Shown: piece after piece, positions 1 to 5,795 of the stretch
Layout: each line of letters starts with the position of its first letter
Position numbering within the stretch: position 1 is the stretch's first letter
NCBI GenBank assembly: GCA_905210845.1
Contig: CAJLYG010000196.1
Coordinates: 1-5,874, forward strand
DNA length: 5,874 nt
Reading direction: 5' to 3'
Origin: an uncultured Prevotella sp.
GTDB taxonomy: Bacteria; Bacteroidota; Bacteroidia; Bacteroidales; Bacteroidaceae
Made by a program: the position numbers and the translations under genes
Notes under the pieces: model-generated
The model's input: only the letters and a program-made list of their open reading frames with translations
What the model was told of the DNA's origin: nothing
The model's database searches: none

Positions 1-503
1 GCGGGTTTACCTATAATTCCAACCGCCCGGAGATCTTTTTCATCGTCAGTCAGCTGTTGACGAAGGGGATTGACAAGGACAAGATCTATCGTAATGTATA
101 TAACAACTATAGTTCTTGGGCCATACGGTTGCGAGGGTATATGATGTACCAGAAGCTAAATGTCTTTGAGGATTGCCATGCGTCTTACTTCACGATTACC
201 AGGAAGGACATGGCTACCTTCCACTATATCAAGGGCGATGCAGAAGGATTAGTCAATGAGCCCCTGAAGATCAAGGGGATGAAGTTGTCGATTTCCTTGC
301 GGGAGGATGATCGTAGGGAAAACCTGATCTGGGTCAGCCTTCGGTCAGTGGATGATTTCCCTTGTAACGAGGTGGCAGAGCAGTTCTTCAATGGCGGGGG
401 ACATCTGAATGCCAGCGGTGGGAGACTCCTGTGCTCCATGGAAGAGGCAGAGAAGATCGTCAGGCAGGCGATCCTGCATTACAAGGAACGGCTACAGAAA
501 TAG
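1..503 (+). CDS. nrnA: DHH/DHHA1 phosphoesterase, NrnA-like (5'-truncated by window edge)
   Basis: This is the C-terminal part of a DHH-family phosphoesterase of the bifunctional oligoribonuclease/pAp phosphatase (NrnA) type. The frame is open from base 3 to the TAG at 501-503, about 166 residues, and begins GFTYNSNRPEIFF, so the gene enters from outside the window. The TTG at 57 is internal and is not the start. The diagnostic motif is GGGHLNASGG at bases 393-422, the glycine-rich substrate-binding loop of the DHHA1 domain. The N-terminal DHH domain with its metal-binding Asp/His motifs would lie upstream and is not visible. Family members degrade 2-5 nt RNA to mononucleotides and dephosphorylate pAp in the cytoplasm. 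Full-length proteins are about 310-350 aa, so roughly half is present. The assignment to DHH/DHHA1 is firm. The symbol is less certain, because other DHH subfamilies share the GGGH motif. Confidence 0.88.
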   Translation, partial: GFTYNSNRPEIFFIVSQLLTKGIDKDKIYRNVYNNYSSWAIRLRGYMMYQKLNVFEDCHASYFTITRKDMATFHYIKGDAEGLVNEPLKIKGMKLSISLREDDRRENLIWVSLRSVDDFPCNEVAEQFFNGGGHLNASGGRLLCSMEEAEKIVRQAILHYKERLQK

Positions 504-658
504 GTGATCGCCCTTTCGCATGGCGTCTCGCCAACAGTCTGGCACTGGAGGGTATACCAAGAGTACCTAAATCGTGTTAAATATTAGAAAAAAGGAAGAT
601 ACCCTTCTCTTTCTCTCTTCTCTTTTTATTAACTTTGTCGAGAATTTTATTACAGAAT
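504..658. other. Intergenic region with purine and pyrimidine tracts
   Basis: This 155-bp gap lies between the NrnA-like gene and the lipoprotein gene. It contains a short 5-bp hairpin TGGCG-TCT-CGCCA (521-533) without a T-run, the palindrome GGTATACC (551-558), a 14-nt pure purine run (586-599), and then a 26-nt uninterrupted pyrimidine run (602-627) directly upstream of the promoter element. No open frame here looks like a gene. Confidence 0.7.
630..637 (+). promoter_or_regulatory. Putative Bacteroidales -7 promoter element for the lipoprotein gene
   Basis: TAACTTTG matches the Bacteroidetes sigma-ABfr -7 consensus TAnnTTTG exactly. No TTTG is seen at the expected -33 position; the sequence there is the pyrimidine run (TTCTCTTT at 605-612), so the upstream half is weak. 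A start of transcription at about 643-645 would leave a leader of roughly 15 nt before the ATG at 659. The leader is AT-rich with no Shine-Dalgarno sequence, as is usual in this phylum. The element may also drive glmM by readthrough. Confidence 0.5.
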
Positions 659-1300
659 ATGAGAAAGTTAATTTATGCCCTTTTAGTGCTGGTCATAGCA
701 GTGGTTTCATTTGCTTCTTGTAGCGATGGCGAGACCTATGCCGACCAGAAGAAAAAGGAGAATGCGGCTATCAATGCTTATATTAGGGATTCAGCAGTGA
801 AGGTGATCTCTGAATCTGAATTCAAGGCACAAGATTCTACGACAGACGTGAGCAAGAATGAGTTTGTCCTTTTTGAATCGACGGGTGTCTATATGCAAGT
901 GATTCGGAAAGGATGTGGCGAGAAAATCAAGAGTGGGGAGACGGCTACGGTCTTGTGCCGGTTTAATGAATATAACCTGTTGACGGATTCCCTGATACTT
1001 TCCAATAATGTCCTGTACTATTCTTCTATCGTTGATAAGATGACGGTGACCAACACGTCGGGTACCTATACGGGCGTATTTATCAGTGGGTCAAGTATCA
1101 TGGCATCTGCATACAGTAGTACTGCCGTCCCGTCTGGATGGCTGGCAGCCCTGCCTTTCGTCAATATTGGGCGACCTTCCAAGGATGGAGATGAGATCGC
1201 TAAGGTTAAGTTGATCGTGCCTTCTCCTCAGGGTCAGGCAAGTGCGATGTCAAGTGTTTATCCATGCTTGTACGAGATAACATTTGAACGGGGACGATAA
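659..1300 (+). CDS. DUF4827-type lipoprotein with FKBP-like fold
   Basis: This is a predicted 213-aa exported lipoprotein. I chose the ATG at 659 over the in-frame TTG at 635 because the TTG lies inside the promoter match and adds eight residues ahead of a standard signal peptide. The signal peptide has Arg-Lys at 2-3, a hydrophobic core at 4-19 (LIYALLVLVIAVVSFA) and a lipobox ending FAS-C with lipidated Cys21. The acidic CSDGE that follows resembles the Bacteroidetes surface-export signal. Residues 24-60 are charged and probably helical. The rest looks like DUF4827, an FKBP-like family of Bacteroidetes: VYMQVIRKGCGEKIKSGET (77-95), an NEY segment near 103, and a closing strand CLYEITFERG (203-212). 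I see no clear peptidyl-prolyl isomerase active site, so catalysis is doubtful. The role is unknown. It lies 22 bp upstream of glmM and is probably cotranscribed with it. Confidence 0.82.
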   Translation: MRKLIYALLVLVIAVVSFASCSDGETYADQKKKENAAINAYIRDSAVKVISESEFKAQDSTTDVSKNEFVLFESTGVYMQVIRKGCGEKIKSGETATVLCRFNEYNLLTDSLILSNNVLYYSSIVDKMTVTNTSGTYTGVFISGSSIMASAYSSTAVPSGWLAALPFVNIGRPSKDGDEIAKVKLIVPSPQGQASAMSSVYPCLYEITFERGR

Positions 1301-1322
1301 TTATTTCTTTTAGTTAACTTAT

Positions 1323-2708
1323 ATGACACTTATTAAATCTATTTCTGGTATCCGCGGAACAATTGGCGGGCACACTGGGGACACTTTGAACCCTTTGGAC
1401 ATCGTGAAGTTTACTACGGCTTATGCTACGTTTATCCGTCGTAGCGGAAAGTCGACAAGTAATAAAATCGTTGTTGGACGTGATGCCCGCATCTCTGGCT
1501 TGATGGTTAAGAATGTCGTTTGCGGCACGCTTATGGGCATGGGCTACGATGTCATCAATATCGGCCTGGCAACGACACCTACGACAGAGTTGGCTGTCAG
1601 GATGTCTGGCGCTGATGGCGGCATCATCATTACGGCAAGCCATAACCCTCGTCATTGGAATGCGCTGAAACTTCTTAATCATGAAGGGGAGTTCCTGACG
1701 AAAGCTGATGGGAACGAAGTGCTGGAAATCGCTGACAAGGAGGATTTCGAATATGCCGACGTTGACCATCTGGGCAGTTATACGGATGATGATACGTTTA
1801 ACCAGAAGCATATAGACAGCGTGCTCGCCTTGAAGCTCGTTGATGTGGACGCAATCAAGAAGGCTCATTTCAAGGTAATTGTCGATAGTATTAATTCCGT
1901 GGGTGGGATCATCCTTCCTGAGCTTTTGAAGGCTTTAGGGGTTGAGTATAAGTTCCTGAATGGGGAGCCTAATGGTGATTTTGCCCATAACCCAGAGCCA
2001 TTGGAGAAGAACTTAGGCGGTATCATGGGTGATATCGCCAAGGGTGGCTATGACTTAGGCATTGTTGTTGACCCGGATGTCGACCGGCTTGCATTCATTT
2101 GTGAGGATGGGAAGATGTTTGGCGAGGAATATACCTTGGTCAGTGTGGCTGATTACGTCCTTTCTCATACTCCTGGGAATACCGTATCCAATTTGAGTTC
2201 TACCCGTGCGCTTCGGGATGTTACCGAGAAGCATGGAGGCGTTTATACGCCGACCGCCGTTGGCGAGGTGAATGTAACTACCAAGATGAAGGAGGTACAT
2301 GCTGTGATCGGTGGCGAAGGCAACGGTGGAGTGATCTATCCGGAAAGCCATTATGGACGGGATGCCCTGGTGGGTATCGCCCTCTTCCTGAGCAGCTTGG
2401 CACAAAAAGGCTGTAAGGTGAGTGAGCTGAGGAAAACATTCCCGAATTACTTCATTGCCAAGAACCGGATTGACTTGACACCGGAAACGGATGTTGACGC
2501 GATCCTGAGCAAGGTCAAGGACATGTTCAAGGATGAGCAAATCACGGATATCGATGGTGTGAAGATCGACTTCCCTGATAAATGGGTTCACCTCCGCAAG
2601 AGCAATACGGAGCCAATCATCCGCGTCTACAGCGAGGCGAAGACGATGGAAGAGGCTGACGCCTTAGGCAAGAAACTCATGCAGGTTGTCTATGATATGC
2701 AGAAATAA
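1323..2708 (+). CDS. glmM: Phosphoglucosamine mutase
   Basis: This 461-aa cytoplasmic enzyme of the alpha-D-phosphohexomutase superfamily interconverts glucosamine-6-phosphate and glucosamine-1-phosphate, the step before UDP-GlcNAc in peptidoglycan and lipid A synthesis. All four domain signatures are present. The catalytic phosphoserine loop is TASHNP (104-109, Ser106). The Mg-binding loop is DPDVDR (250-255). The sugar-specificity loop is GEGNGG (331-336). The C-terminal phosphate-binding loop is RKSNTEPIIRVYSEA (425-439). The N-terminus SGIRGTIGG (8-16) matches the family start, supporting the ATG at 1323. It is slightly longer than the roughly 445-aa proteobacterial GlmM, and its GEGNGG replaces the GEQSGH-like loop of that group. 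This suits the Bacteroidetes/archaeal-like branch, so some phosphomannomutase or phosphoglucomutase activity cannot be excluded. It is complete and undamaged, and a strong terminator follows its stop by 17 bp. Confidence 0.93.
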   Translation: MTLIKSISGIRGTIGGHTGDTLNPLDIVKFTTAYATFIRRSGKSTSNKIVVGRDARISGLMVKNVVCGTLMGMGYDVINIGLATTPTTELAVRMSGADGGIIITASHNPRHWNALKLLNHEGEFLTKADGNEVLEIADKEDFEYADVDHLGSYTDDDTFNQKHIDSVLALKLVDVDAIKKAHFKVIVDSINSVGGIILPELLKALGVEYKFLNGEPNGDFAHNPEPLEKNLGGIMGDIAKGGYDLGIVVDPDVDRLAFICEDGKMFGEEYTLVSVADYVLSHTPGNTVSNLSSTRALRDVTEKHGGVYTPTAVGEVNVTTKMKEVHAVIGGEGNGGVIYPESHYGRDALVGIALFLSSLAQKGCKVSELRKTFPNYFIAKNRIDLTPETDVDAILSKVKDMFKDEQITDIDGVKIDFPDKWVHLRKSNTEPIIRVYSEAKTMEEADALGKKLMQVVYDMQK

Positions 2709-2725
2709 AGCGATTCTATAAAAGC

Positions 2726-2765
2726 AAAAAACGGTATCAGAGGTTCTTCTGATACCGTTTTTTTT
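2726..2765. terminator. Bidirectional Rho-independent terminator
   Basis: A perfect 10-bp stem CGGTATCAGA/TCTGATACCG (2732-2741 with 2748-2757) encloses a 6-nt loop. Six A's (2726-2731) lie on the left and eight T's (2758-2765) on the right, extending the pairing to 16 bp. On the plus strand it ends glmM transcripts 17 bp after the stop. On the minus strand the A-run becomes a T6 tail, so it can also stop the queG operon, whose last codon is about 140 bp away. Confidence 0.93.
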
Positions 2766-2771
2766 GATGGC

Positions 2772-2880
2772 CCTGCCTTGTGGATTTTCAAGAGATGACC
2801 TTTCGTCTTGTGATAGATGACCTTTTAGCGTGCGTTAGATGACCTTTTAGCGTGTGTCAGGTGACCTTTTGCAAGGCAGG
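2772..2880. repeat. 9-bp inverted repeat bracketing most of the tandem array
   Basis: CCTGCCTTG (2772-2780) and CAAGGCAGG (2872-2880) are perfect reverse complements separated by 91 bp. Several G-U/A-U pairs could extend the stem inward in plus-strand RNA. The right arm is the variable half of the fourth tandem unit. The minus-strand version lies in the 3' untranslated region of queG, just before the terminator. Confidence 0.6.
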
Positions 2881-2902
2881 AGATAACCTCTATGAAACCA
2901 GG
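2793..2902. repeat. Five degenerate 22-bp tandem repeats between convergent genes
   Basis: Units start at 2793, 2815, 2837, 2859 and 2881, a strict 22-bp period. The shared left part is AGATGACCTTTT: exact in units 2 and 3, AGATGACCTTTC in unit 1, AGGTGACCTTTT in unit 4 and AGATAACCTCTA in unit 5. The right part varies, but units 2 and 3 share TAGCGTG. The period is not a multiple of three, which argues against coding. The last unit ends one base before the queG stop codon at 2904-2906. In minus-strand RNA the core reads AAAAGGUCAUCU. The function is unknown to me. Confidence 0.88.
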
Positions 2903-2903
2903 G

Positions 2904-3860
2904 TCATTCCTTCTTCTCTACCGCATGTATGTTCCTCATGAGCCCGCTGTATTTCGCCCTTTTGACAGCACTGCCCCGGAAGAGAGCGCGATATTCTTCT
3001 TCAGTCAGATTCTGCCATTTTTCCTTTGTCATGTTCATCAGCTCGGGCCTGGGCTGCAGTTCTGGCGTGTGGTTGGGTTGGGCAAAATGATTCCATGGGC
3101 ATGCTAATTGGCATCTGTCACAACCATAGATCGTGTTCCCCATTTTGGCAGCTACCTCCGGCGTAATGTCACCCCGGTTCTCGATGGTAAGATAGGACAG
3201 GCATCTTCTGGCATCCATTCCTTCTCCTTCCTTCAATGCCTGCGTGGGGCAGGCATCTATGCAACGATGGCATCTCCCACACCTGTTCTTCATGGGCTGG
3301 TCGTACTCAAGTTCTATGTCTAAAAAGAGTTCTCCTAAGACGAACATCGTACCTGCCTGTGGAATGATCAGTTGTTGGCTCTTCCCTTTCCAACCTATCC
3401 CGGCCTGTACCGCCCAATATCGTTCCAAGACGGGAGCACTATCGCAAAACGCCCGGTAATGGACGTTCCCGTCATCAGCATGGCTTCCCTTGACATCTAA
3501 GCATTCAAATCCAAAGCGTGCAGCCAATTGCCGTAGTTTGTTCTTTACGATATCGTGATAGTCCTGGCCATAGGCATAGGCTGCCAATTGGTATTCATCA
3601 TCCGGCATTCTCTCGGCTGGGGCATAGTTGAGGGCAACGCATACGATGCTCTTAAGTCCTGTCATGAGAAGCCTGGGATCCAAGCGCTTGTCCGTGTAGT
3701 TGTTCAGATAAGCCATTTCCCCGTTCTTCCCCTGGGCTATCCACTCCTTATACCGAGTGGCAGTCTCGTTGTCCACGGCATCAGCCTTGGCAATCCCACA
3801 AGCATAAAAGCCGAGACTTTGTGCCTCGGCTTTTATCTTATTCGAAAGTTCTGAATTCAT
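2904..3860 (-). CDS. queG: Epoxyqueuosine reductase
   Basis: This 318-aa enzyme performs the last step of queuosine synthesis, reducing epoxyqueuosine at wobble position 34 of GUN-anticodon tRNAs. Family knowledge says it uses cobalamin and two [4Fe-4S] clusters. Ligands visible are C194-x2-C197-x2-C200-x3-C204-P and C220 with C247-x2-C250-x3-C254-P, a bacterial ferredoxin-like pattern. The likely catalytic acid is Asp140 in CDSAPVLERYWA. GIGWKGK (154-160) and the C-terminal SAVKRAKYSGLMRN (297-310) are also typical. It is shorter than the 380-aa enzymes of E. coli or B. subtilis because it lacks most of the C-terminal HEAT-like region. I believe short forms are common in this phylum. The start at 3860 lies 23 nt inside the deacetylase gene, suggesting translational coupling. 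A perfect 12-bp hairpin occupies codons 9-19. The gene appears intact. Confidence 0.93.
   Translation of the reverse strand: MNSELSNKIKAEAQSLGFYACGIAKADAVDNETATRYKEWIAQGKNGEMAYLNNYTDKRLDPRLLMTGLKSIVCVALNYAPAERMPDDEYQLAAYAYGQDYHDIVKNKLRQLAARFGFECLDVKGSHADDGNVHYRAFCDSAPVLERYWAVQAGIGWKGKSQQLIIPQAGTMFVLGELFLDIELEYDQPMKNRCGRCHRCIDACPTQALKEGEGMDARRCLSYLTIENRGDITPEVAAKMGNTIYGCDRCQLACPWNHFAQPNHTPELQPRPELMNMTKEKWQNLTEEEYRALFRGSAVKRAKYSGLMRNIHAVEKKE
3804..3836 (-). promoter_or_regulatory. Terminator-like hairpin inside the start of queG
   Basis: ATAAAAGCCGAG (3804-3815) and CTCGGCTTTTAT (3825-3836) form a perfect 12-bp stem with a 9-nt loop. On the minus strand it begins one base after the deacetylase stop (3838-3840) and ends in UUUUAU, giving a Rho-independent terminator shape with a short U-tract. 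The same bases encode queG codons 9-19 (inside KAEAQSLGFYACG). It could terminate part of the transcripts after the deacetylase or hinder translation of queG. The structure is certain; its function is inferred. Confidence 0.55.
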
Positions 3861-4449
3861 ATCCTTGTTCCCTTAGCCATTCCAATGCTTCTGGCAACGC
3901 ATAGTGTAGCTTGTCTATGCTCTTCAATGAATCGTGGAAAGTAATGATGGAACCGTTGCGGGCATATCTCTTTACATTATTGAGGATGTCCTTTCCAGTC
4001 ATCCATTTGGAGTAATCCCGCGTGACTAAGTCCCACATGATAATCTTGTATTTCCTTCCTAACCATACGTATTGGTCGTGTCTCATCCATCCATGAGGAG
4101 GGCGGAACAGGTTCGTATGGAGCAATTCATTGGCCTTGTCCACATTGTTGCTGTATGTATGGATCGTATGCTTGGCCCCACCGATATGGTTGAAGGTGTG
4201 ATTCCCGATCCTGTGCCCAGCGTTTACGATGTCATGATAAAGGTCGTGATAGCGGAGGACATTCTCCCCGACCATGAAGAAGGTGGCTTTGGCATCAAAT
4301 GCGTCGAGTGTCTTCAGGATAAAAGGGGTCGACTCGGGGATAGGACCGTCATCGAACGTCAGGTAAACTGCGTGTTCGTTCTTGTCCATTCTCCAAGTCG
4401 CCCTGGGATATAACCAGCGCAGCCATTTAGCAGGTTGCTCAATAATCAT
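3838..4449 (-). CDS. Polysaccharide deacetylase family protein (NodB domain)
   Basis: This 203-aa protein consists almost entirely of one NodB homology domain (carbohydrate esterase family 4), whose members remove N- or O-acetyl groups from glycans in a metal-dependent reaction. Visible motifs are TFDDGP (31-36, with Asp33 and Asp34), the metal ligands in HTFNH (84-88), RPPHG (116-120), WDLVTRDYSKW (139-149) and ITFHDS (169-174, His172). The core catalytic set therefore appears complete. RPPHG has His where many members have Tyr or Phe. There is no signal peptide or membrane segment; the N-terminus MIIEQPAKWLRWLYP is short and amphipathic, so the enzyme is probably cytoplasmic or membrane-associated from inside, unlike secreted peptidoglycan deacetylases. 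Its ATG overlaps the upstream DUF2723 stop in TAATG, and its end overlaps queG by 23 nt. The substrate is unknown. Peptidoglycan, a capsule precursor or a lipid-linked sugar are possible. Confidence 0.87.
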   Translation of the reverse strand: MIIEQPAKWLRWLYPRATWRMDKNEHAVYLTFDDGPIPESTPFILKTLDAFDAKATFFMVGENVLRYHDLYHDIVNAGHRIGNHTFNHIGGAKHTIHTYSNNVDKANELLHTNLFRPPHGWMRHDQYVWLGRKYKIIMWDLVTRDYSKWMTGKDILNNVKRYARNGSIITFHDSLKSIDKLHYALPEALEWLREQGYEFRTFE

Positions 4450-5792
4450 TATTCTTCCGGAATTTGACCGCCTTTCCCGCGATACCTATTATAGAAGGAA
4501 TTGAACTCTTTCTCCTGTTTTGCGGCGAGTTTGGTATCAAAGAGTCGGGTAATCTGGTTCAATTGCTGCATGATATACATCTGCTTGATGCAGTCATTCA
4601 TGGATCCTTGGAAATTGCTTCCATCCAAAGAGAGATACCAGTTCCAGTATTGGGAGGCATTCTTCCATAGGATGTCCACGATGTGCTTGGCCTTAGCCTT
4701 CTCTCCTAAGACGGCATAGGCACGTGCCAAGTCCATGCTGCCACTGTCAAACTTGTGGGGGATATTGTATTCGGGAAGTTCCTTCTCCTCTTTGTCTAAC
4801 ACTTTCTTTGCCTTGTCTAACTTGTGTTCGGCAATGAGCTGCAAGGCAAGCTGTGCAAACAAGTTGCGGTGGGTGTAGCACATTCTCATGACTGTCTCGT
4901 CGATGTAAAGCCCTGGCTTTCTCAGTCCTCCATACTTATACCGGAACATGACGTTGCGATATGCCTTTTCTGTGTCGAAGTTCTTGACGCCAGGATTCTT
5001 GGTCGTGAACGGCGTGATACGGTTAGCGAGTCCTTCTTGTACGAAGTTGTCACCAAGGTTCATGTAGTTCTCCGGTCCCACTGTGAGTGCCACGTAGATC
5101 GGACGGGTCCAATTGCTTTGCGCGAGCATCTCAAGCATCATGAGATCGCCTTTGTAAAGGGCATTCTTGCCTGCCAAGGAGATGACCATCTTGTCTGGAA
5201 TGGAATCGCCAGCCATGAGCATGCCGCTCTTCTTGACTGCATTCTTGTCAATGGTGATGTATAAGGTATCGGTCGGGATGAAGTGCATGTTGGCATCTTT
5301 CGACCGAACCCAATATTTCATGATGTTCTTCACCTCAAACGGATTGTCGCCAAACTGTGCCTTTGCCTGTGCTGGGTTCTGCTTGTAGAAGTCCAGAATC
5401 TGCTGCTTGGCTTCCGCGTTGATCTCAACGTATTCGTTTGTCCCGGAGCAGTAGTCGAGTCGAGGCCAGGAGATAGGCAGGGACGGTGAATTATAAGCGG
5501 GGCGCTTCATCTGGTCGATATACCAGTCGGTCTGCAAGTAGCTCAGGTTGCAGACGCGGGCATCCGTGCGCACTCCTTCCACGTCTTGGTTGTACCATAG
5601 CGGGAATGTGTCGTTATCACCATTTGTGAAGAGGATCGGAGCGCCTTTGTCCTGTAAGGTCATCAGGTAGTTCTGGCCAAAGTCACGACAAGTGTACCGC
5701 CCGCTCCTGTCATGGTCATCCCACGTCTGGGATACCATTTGGATCGGTACCAGCAGGCAGAGAATGGCAACGATGGTCGCGATGGAATCTGC
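4449..5792 (-). CDS. DUF2723 / GT117-type membrane protein, C-terminal fragment (5'-truncated)
   Basis: This is the C-terminal part of a DUF2723 protein, a large Bacteroidetes family (roughly 1000-1200 aa) related to protein O-mannosyltransferase-type GT-C glycosyltransferases. The frame is open from 5792 to the TAA at 4449-4451, about 447 codons. Homology-like sequence begins with a hydrophobic helix IATIVAILCLLVPIQ, then the characteristic WDDHDRSGRYTCRDFGQNYL and TNGDNDTFPLWYNQDVEG. From the Met at 5738 the fragment is 429 aa, with these motifs at 6-25 and 38-54. The last 150 residues are helical and TPR-like (LDKAKKVLDKEEKELPEYN; LARAYAVLGEKAKAKHIVD). The N-terminal multi-helix catalytic region is absent: an in-frame TAA stands at 5793-5795 and the sequence beyond is unlike the family. 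It may be a pseudogene remnant, an interrupted gene or an assembly edge. If translated from 5738 it would lack the transferase domain. It is coupled to the deacetylase by a 1-nt overlap. Confidence 0.82.
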   Translation of the reverse strand, partial: ADSIATIVAILCLLVPIQMVSQTWDDHDRSGRYTCRDFGQNYLMTLQDKGAPILFTNGDNDTFPLWYNQDVEGVRTDARVCNLSYLQTDWYIDQMKRPAYNSPSLPISWPRLDYCSGTNEYVEINAEAKQQILDFYKQNPAQAKAQFGDNPFEVKNIMKYWVRSKDANMHFIPTDTLYITIDKNAVKKSGMLMAGDSIPDKMVISLAGKNALYKGDLMMLEMLAQSNWTRPIYVALTVGPENYMNLGDNFVQEGLANRITPFTTKNPGVKNFDTEKAYRNVMFRYKYGGLRKPGLYIDETVMRMCYTHRNLFAQLALQLIAEHKLDKAKKVLDKEEKELPEYNIPHKFDSGSMDLARAYAVLGEKAKAKHIVDILWKNASQYWNWYLSLDGSNFQGSMNDCIKQMYIMQQLNQITRLFDTKLAAKQEKEFNSFYNRYRGKGGQIPEE

Positions 5793-5795
5793 TTA

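Noticed and set aside
521..533. Hairpin TGGCG-TCT-CGCCA as terminator of the NrnA-like gene
   Set aside because: The stem is only 5 bp and no T-run follows. It is too weak to call.
635..658. TTG at 635 as the start of the lipoprotein
   Set aside because: It lies within the TAACTTTG promoter match and puts eight extra residues ahead of an otherwise standard signal peptide. The ATG at 659 fits better.
1315..1322. TAACTTAT directly before glmM as a -7 promoter box
   Set aside because: It matches TAnnTTTG only partly and touches the start codon, so any transcript would begin inside the gene.
1314..2591. Long antisense open frames inside glmM (1314-1868 and 2055-2591, minus strand)
   Set aside because: They are opposite a gene with all catalytic motifs intact, and their predicted proteins show no recognisable domain. 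They are shadows of the coding strand.
2793..2902. CRISPR array
   Set aside because: The conserved core is only about 12 bp and the variable part about 10 bp. This is too short for CRISPR repeats and spacers, and there are no cas genes in the window.
2892..3854. Plus-strand open frames across queG
   Set aside because: They are antisense to an intact QueG with all cluster cysteines, and their products show no family features.
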